DNA of 64,000 nucleotides from Rikenellaceae bacterium (GTDB lineage: Bacteria; Bacteroidota; Bacteroidia; Bacteroidales; Rikenellaceae). The stretch lies in assembly GCA_015059905.1 (NCBI GenBank), contig SUZN01000004.1, positions 158,794 to 222,793 of the forward strand. Direction: 5' to 3'. Shown piece after piece: positions 59,965 through 64,000 of this stretch (positions within the stretch are counted from its first letter, which is position 1; the number at the start of each line of letters is the position of its first letter). Below the pieces are notes generated by a model that saw nothing but the letters and a program-made list of their open reading frames with translations, ran no database searches and was not told the origin of the DNA. Made by a program: the position numbers and the translations under genes.

Positions 59965-62727
59965 ATGAAAAGATTATTACTTCTCTCAGTTTGCATTTTA
60001 TCAGTATTCGCTTCTTATGCTCAAACAGAAAAAGCCAAGACCATGTTTGCAGAGGCAACAAGTGGTAGAATGACACCAAGTCAATATCTAAAACAAGATT
60101 TTGTAAAGGTTGACTCTACGTCAATGCATGATTTGGCGGTATTATTCTACCAAACTAATGATTATGTCTCAGCAGGAACATGCTGGGAAATAGCATTAGG
60201 TAAAGTAAAGAAACATGGTAAAGCCTATGAGCAAATCATCAATTGCCTTTCTGCCGTATATATGGATAATACCAATCCTCAAAAGCTACAATGGCTATTG
60301 CAAGTAATTGAAGAGCACAATCAGCAAGAACTTTTAAAAGATTGCAATGACTATAAATGCAAACTTGAACGAGCGCAATATTATATAATGCAAGGTGACG
60401 AAGGTAAAGCAAAAGAGCATATAAAGGAATCCCTTGAATTATGTCAGACGGAGGAACAACGTATAGAGGTAGAAGACGCATATGCAAAAATACTTTTTGA
60501 TATAAGAGATTTTCAGGGAGCAGCACAATATTATTATTCAGTTGCAAATCGTTGGAAAACAATCGGAAATATGGAAAAGTATGGCGATGCTATGTATTGG
60601 TCAGCACAAAACTATATCTTTTCATCAAAATATGATATCGCAGAAGATCACGCACGAAAAGCTGTCGATGTATTCAAAACTGATACTACTGAAAAAGGAA
60701 GGAAAAAGTATATTCAAAACCTTGTTTGTTTGGGTGATGCTTTATTTTGCCAACAAAAATATGAGGAGGCATTAGGATATTATACGATTGAGTTAGATGA
60801 ATGTAAAGAGATATTACCTAATACAGAGAAACATGCTGATGCATTAGAAGATATAGGTAAAGTATTGGTGCGTTTAAAACAGTTTGATGAAGCAAAATCT
60901 CATTTACAGCAAGCTTGTAATATGTATAAGACGCTAAATTTGGATAACAAATACTCTAATACATATAGCGAGTTATTGATATGTATGCGCAAATCCGGGA
61001 ATAATGATGTTGCCGATGAAATGGAAGCTGAGGCAGACAATAAACGGAAAGCCGTTTGGCAACGCCTTCTTGATAGTGAACTTAGTAGTATAGAAACGAC
61101 TGAAAAGTATCTAAGTAACTTGGTTTATACAAATTCGCTTAATACTATTGCAGGATGTTACTATGGCCTTGATAAATATAAGGATGCAGCACATTATTTT
61201 GGACTGTATACTGAAAATCTACGAAAAATGCTCCAGGAAAAATTCCTATTGCTTACAGACGTTGACAGAGAAAGGGTTTGGAATGAACAGCAGCAACATA
61301 TAGACGATTTTCGATATAATGTCGCAGCATTACCTGATTCTGCAACAAACTTAATGTCACTGTATGTTCCGACTTTATACGACATGGAACTCATCTCTAA
61401 AGGTATAATGCTTAATTCTGTTATTGAGTTTGAAAAAGTATTGGAGGATAATGGAGATAAAAAACTGCTGGAAATATATTTTACTATTAAAGAGAATTTT
61501 AAATTGATTGATGAATTGCAAGCGGTTGTTTCTGATGAAAATATCGAAAAGGTTTTACAATTAAAACAAACTAACAGTTCACTTCAGCATCAGTTGATGG
61601 TAGGTTGTGCCACTTATAGCGATTACACACAATATCTCTCCTTTACATGGCATGATGTTCAAGCAAAATTGGGTGAAGATGATATTGCTATAGAATTTAC
61701 AACCGTTCCCCTATCTCCATTGGACAAGGATAATTACATTTTGGCACTCATACTCACTTCCTCAGGTGAACCCACGATGGAAGTCCTAAGCACTAAAGCG
61801 ATTATTAAGAATATGGTTGTCAAGGATGACTTGTACGATAATAGCCAATATTATAATTTGTTCTGGGGATTTATGAAGCAACACCTTGCCGGTAAGAAGA
61901 GAGTATATTTTGCTCCGGATAATAGTTTAAGTAATATCGCTGTTGAGTATTTACGAGATGGTGATATATCATTTTATGAGAAATATGAGGTTTATCGTCT
62001 GTCTTCAACAAAAGAACTATGTCGTAACTATTCAGAGAGAACAACAAAGAATACTATTGCAATTTTTGGCGATATAGACTATAATTCTCTGATATCAAGT
62101 AATGAAAGAGGTTCCCTGTCATGCGGCCAATTAAAATACAGTAAGGTTGAAGTTGAAAACATAAAATCGAAAATGAAGAAAACTTATAAGGTGAGTGTGT
62201 ATGACAAGAATGAAGCTACAGAACAAAGTTTCCGGGAACTTTCAGATAACACTCCGATTATACTTCATGTATCTTCACACGGAGACTATGACGGTAATGA
62301 CAAAACTTCTAATAAAGATGCTATGAATAATAGTTATCTTGCTCTTAGTGGTATTAACAACCTCTTTTCTACTAATATACAAAACGATGGTAAAATTACT
62401 GCAGCCGATATAGCTCAGATGGATCTACGTCAATGTGATATGGCAGTTCTTTCGGCATGTAATACAGGTCTGGGCGGTAAGGGAATTGATGGCATATTCG
62501 GTCTTCAACGAGGCTTTAAGAATGCAGGAGTTCGTTCTCTTTTAATGAGTCTCAAACCCGTATATGATGAAAGTACGGCAAAACTTATGACAGCTTTTTA
62601 TGAGGGTTTATCTAACGGTAAATCTAAGCGTCAATCTCTTCTTGATGCTCAAAATGCAATTAAAACAATGGGATACAAAGAAGGTAAGTATTGGGCACCA
62701 TTTATTTTGTTAGATGGAATAAAATAA
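59965..62727 (+). CDS. Exported TPR-CHAT caspase-like protease
   Basis: A 920-residue protein with a clear signal peptide (LLLSVCILSVFASYAQ), about eight TPR units between residues 35 and 400, a linker, and a C-terminal CHAT domain (about 650-920). The catalytic dyad is visible: His772 in HVSSHG and Cys832 in LSACNTG, with the usual GIFGLQRGFKNAGVRSLLMSL and final YWAPFILLDG. CHAT proteins are caspase-like peptidases (separase and Craspase relatives). Export of one is notable, as characterised defence members are cytoplasmic. ATG 59965 is chosen because it begins the signal peptide. Confidence 0.9.
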   Translation: MKRLLLLSVCILSVFASYAQTEKAKTMFAEATSGRMTPSQYLKQDFVKVDSTSMHDLAVLFYQTNDYVSAGTCWEIALGKVKKHGKAYEQIINCLSAVYMDNTNPQKLQWLLQVIEEHNQQELLKDCNDYKCKLERAQYYIMQGDEGKAKEHIKESLELCQTEEQRIEVEDAYAKILFDIRDFQGAAQYYYSVANRWKTIGNMEKYGDAMYWSAQNYIFSSKYDIAEDHARKAVDVFKTDTTEKGRKKYIQNLVCLGDALFCQQKYEEALGYYTIELDECKEILPNTEKHADALEDIGKVLVRLKQFDEAKSHLQQACNMYKTLNLDNKYSNTYSELLICMRKSGNNDVADEMEAEADNKRKAVWQRLLDSELSSIETTEKYLSNLVYTNSLNTIAGCYYGLDKYKDAAHYFGLYTENLRKMLQEKFLLLTDVDRERVWNEQQQHIDDFRYNVAALPDSATNLMSLYVPTLYDMELISKGIMLNSVIEFEKVLEDNGDKKLLEIYFTIKENFKLIDELQAVVSDENIEKVLQLKQTNSSLQHQLMVGCATYSDYTQYLSFTWHDVQAKLGEDDIAIEFTTVPLSPLDKDNYILALILTSSGEPTMEVLSTKAIIKNMVVKDDLYDNSQYYNLFWGFMKQHLAGKKRVYFAPDNSLSNIAVEYLRDGDISFYEKYEVYRLSSTKELCRNYSERTTKNTIAIFGDIDYNSLISSNERGSLSCGQLKYSKVEVENIKSKMKKTYKVSVYDKNEATEQSFRELSDNTPIILHVSSHGDYDGNDKTSNKDAMNNSYLALSGINNLFSTNIQNDGKITAADIAQMDLRQCDMAVLSACNTGLGGKGIDGIFGLQRGFKNAGVRSLLMSLKPVYDESTAKLMTAFYEGLSNGKSKRQSLLDAQNAIKTMGYKEGKYWAPFILLDGIK

Positions 62728-62757
62728 ATGCTATAACCGACATTTCTACTATAATAT

Positions 62758-62928
62758 GATTATCTTTTGGAGCAAGCAAATGATAGTCTAATAAAACAAA
62801 AAATTACTATAATTAATTTTAGGCAAGAAAATAAACATTTAAAAGATGAGAACCAAAAGCTTACGCAGCAAATATATATTGATACGAGAAATGGATATAA
62901 GGACAATGAAATAAAATTTGGATTATAA
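62758..62928 (+). pseudogene. Coiled-coil gene remnant
   Basis: An open stretch of 56 codons without an ATG start, preceded by a stop, reads LLEQANDSLIKQKITIINF and KHLKDENQKLTQQIY, a heptad coiled coil ending at TAA 62926-62928. It looks like the 3' end of a gene whose front was deleted. Confidence 0.45.
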
Positions 62929-62992
62929 TAATCTAATATGATAGATTGGTCTAACATATTTGTTCTATAATATAGACTTAAAAGTAAAAGCA

Positions 62993-63283
62993 ATGAAAAA
63001 GAATTATGTGCCGCAACCAATGGATACAAGTGATATCCAGTTGCCTGAAGAATTGAATACATTGATAGAACAAATGGCCAAGAATGTTCACGAAGTATGG
63101 GCACAAAGCCGTATGACTCAAGGTTGGACTTATGGAGAAGAGCGTAGCGATGCTTTGAAACAGCATCCTTGTTTGATTCCTTATGAGGAACTTCCGGAAG
63201 TTGAGAAAGCATACGATCGTGATACCGCATTAGGAACATTGAAACTAATAAGCAAATTGGGATTTAAAATAAGTAAAGAGTAA
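62993..63283 (+). CDS. RyR-domain protein (intact)
   Basis: A 96-residue single RyR domain: YVPQPMDTSDIQLPEELNTL, NVHEVWAQSRMTQGWTYG, HPCLIPYEELPEVEKAYDR and TALGTLKLISKLGFKI. All landmark blocks of the ryanodine-receptor-type domain are present. Prokaryotic RyR domains have been proposed computationally as nucleotide-ligand sensors in conflict systems. The frame also opens upstream at 62960, but the Met at 62993 precedes the conserved start. The stop overlaps the next ATG by one base. Confidence 0.9.
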   Translation: MKKNYVPQPMDTSDIQLPEELNTLIEQMAKNVHEVWAQSRMTQGWTYGEERSDALKQHPCLIPYEELPEVEKAYDRDTALGTLKLISKLGFKISKE

Positions 63284-64000
63284 TGGGGTTATTTGACAGA
63301 TTTAGGAAAAAGTCGCAATTAGAAGTTAGAAGTAATGTGACAGACATCGTTCAACAAATGTTCGATGAGGCTGGCATTACTCCACAACGCCCCGACAAGA
63401 ATGTATTTTTGACGGTAATTGATGGAGTACATTGCAGTTTCAAAACCATATTGAAATGTGATGAAGAGAATCCGAATAAACTCTTCATCTATGCTCCATT
63501 TCCAGTGCCTGTACCAAAGCATATTGCCGGTCTAATACCACACGAGTTAAACCGTCTGAACGGGAACAATCTGTATAAATCCGAAATCACTATCCAAGAA
63601 AACGGGGATGAGTATTCTATATTTTCCTTCACTGATTGTGAGTTTGAAAACACTCCTTCAACCGATGAAATAAAGGGTTTGATGATTCACACAATTGATG
63701 TGATAGATAATGAAAATTTCCGTTCATTGGTATGTGCCATAATGGGATATGCGACCTATGACGAACTGAAAAAAACGATGATAAGCAATGCTCATATTAA
63801 TGGTAATGAGGCTAATATCTCAATGGCAGATGGCTATTGTACTTTACAAGATAAGTCTGACGGTGTAACTTCCCCTCGCTATTATGGCCGTTTGCTGATG
63901 CTCGCTATACATATCATTGAGAATAGGATTACTCAAGAACGAGCGCAGCAGCTCCTTAACGAACAAACACCGTTGTTGATGATAATGCAGGAGGCGTATA
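63283..64000 (+). CDS. Unknown protein, C-terminus beyond window
   Basis: An open frame starting ATG 63283 (overlapping the RyR stop as TAATG) stays open for 239 codons to the window edge. The N-terminus is MGLFDRFRKKSQLEV. Next is an alpha/beta segment (VFLTVIDGVHCSFKTILKCD, LFIYAPFPVPVPKHIAGLI), reminiscent of YbjN-like or chaperone-like folds, and then a helical part (RYYGRLLMLAIHIIENRI). No confident family. Coupling to the RyR gene suggests a joint function and shows the operon continues past the window. Confidence 0.6.
   Translation, partial: MGLFDRFRKKSQLEVRSNVTDIVQQMFDEAGITPQRPDKNVFLTVIDGVHCSFKTILKCDEENPNKLFIYAPFPVPVPKHIAGLIPHELNRLNGNNLYKSEITIQENGDEYSIFSFTDCEFENTPSTDEIKGLMIHTIDVIDNENFRSLVCAIMGYATYDELKKTMISNAHINGNEANISMADGYCTLQDKSDGVTSPRYYGRLLMLAIHIIENRITQERAQQLLNEQTPLLMIMQEAY

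Noticed and set aside
39476..64000. Capsular polysaccharide locus
   Set aside because: The UpxY-like gene and invertible promoter suggested it, but no glycosyltransferase, flippase, polymerase, UpxZ or nucleotide-sugar gene follows.
1..64000. CRISPR array or cas genes
   Set aside because: No regularly spaced short direct repeats and no Cas-like proteins; the CHAT protein has no type III-E partner here.

Overview
The window looks like a gut Bacteroidales chromosome, plausibly Alistipes/Rikenellaceae, though the genus is a guess. The evidence is the repeated promoter pattern TTTG-N19/20-TAnnTTTG, many SPII lipoproteins, DUF4369/DUF5106 thioredoxin-like lipoproteins, a PPi-type phosphofructokinase, tandem GH127 enzymes and an UpxY-type NusG paralog. 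Two parts differ in character. Positions 1 to about 35.6 kb are ordinary, moderately GC-rich chromosome. From about 35.8 kb to the right edge the DNA is visibly AT-richer, carries mobile-element debris and is accessory.

Core part, left to right: reverse rubrerythrin (cut by the edge); a four-gene minus-strand operon with a steroid 5-alpha-reductase family protein, an OYE-like flavin reductase, a short-chain dehydrogenase and a thioredoxin-like lipoprotein, resembling bile-acid/steroid reduction clusters of gut Bacteroidales; PPi-dependent phosphofructokinase; two paralogous lipoprotein sugar isomerase/epimerase-like proteins; a cold-shock protein; a thioredoxin-fold lipoprotein without CXXC; the SRP RNA gene (minus strand) with a textbook promoter; mltG plus a glycosyltransferase; the era-TPR-MFS group; small outer-membrane barrel proteins; ffh; DUF4491; a MazG-like protein; an operon of three tandem GH127 beta-L-arabinofuranosidases with a thioesterase and an SGNH hydrolase; tRNA-Gln(UUG); an alpha-L-rhamnosidase; a GNAT acetyltransferase; and a bleomycin-hydrolase-type C1 peptidase.

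Mobile debris, 35.8 to 39.15 kb: a mobC gene cut off by an ISAs1-family insertion sequence whose transposase has two in-frame stops, then the tail of another mobilization-region gene (the relaxase between them appears deleted), then a tyrosine recombinase gene interrupted by two in-frame TAA codons.

Accessory operon, 39.2 kb to past the right edge: the recombinase gene ends inside a perfect 26-bp inverted repeat (39142-39167 / 39433-39458). The repeats enclose a 265-bp segment whose right end carries a -7 box pointing at an UpxY/NusG-family antiterminator gene, so this is a phase-variable invertible promoter drawn in the ON orientation. Downstream, about 20 genes all lie on the plus strand with tiny gaps or overlaps. 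They do not encode capsule. They encode TIR domains (six proteins), FGE/C-type-lectin-like domains (five proteins, three fused to TIR), a vWA-coiled coil-TIR protein, M48 and PrsW membrane-linked proteases, an exported TPR-CHAT protease, a BspA-type LRR lipoprotein, a secreted beta-barrel, zinc-ribbon proteins and RyR-domain proteins (one broken, one intact).

Two proteins have a cytoplasmic TIR domain, one membrane helix and an exported FGE-like domain, a Toll-receptor-like layout. I infer a phase-variable, envelope-spanning surveillance or conflict system in which periplasmic lectin-like, LRR and TPR-CHAT proteins sense or process something and TIR domains act inside. Function, ligand and output are not shown by sequence.
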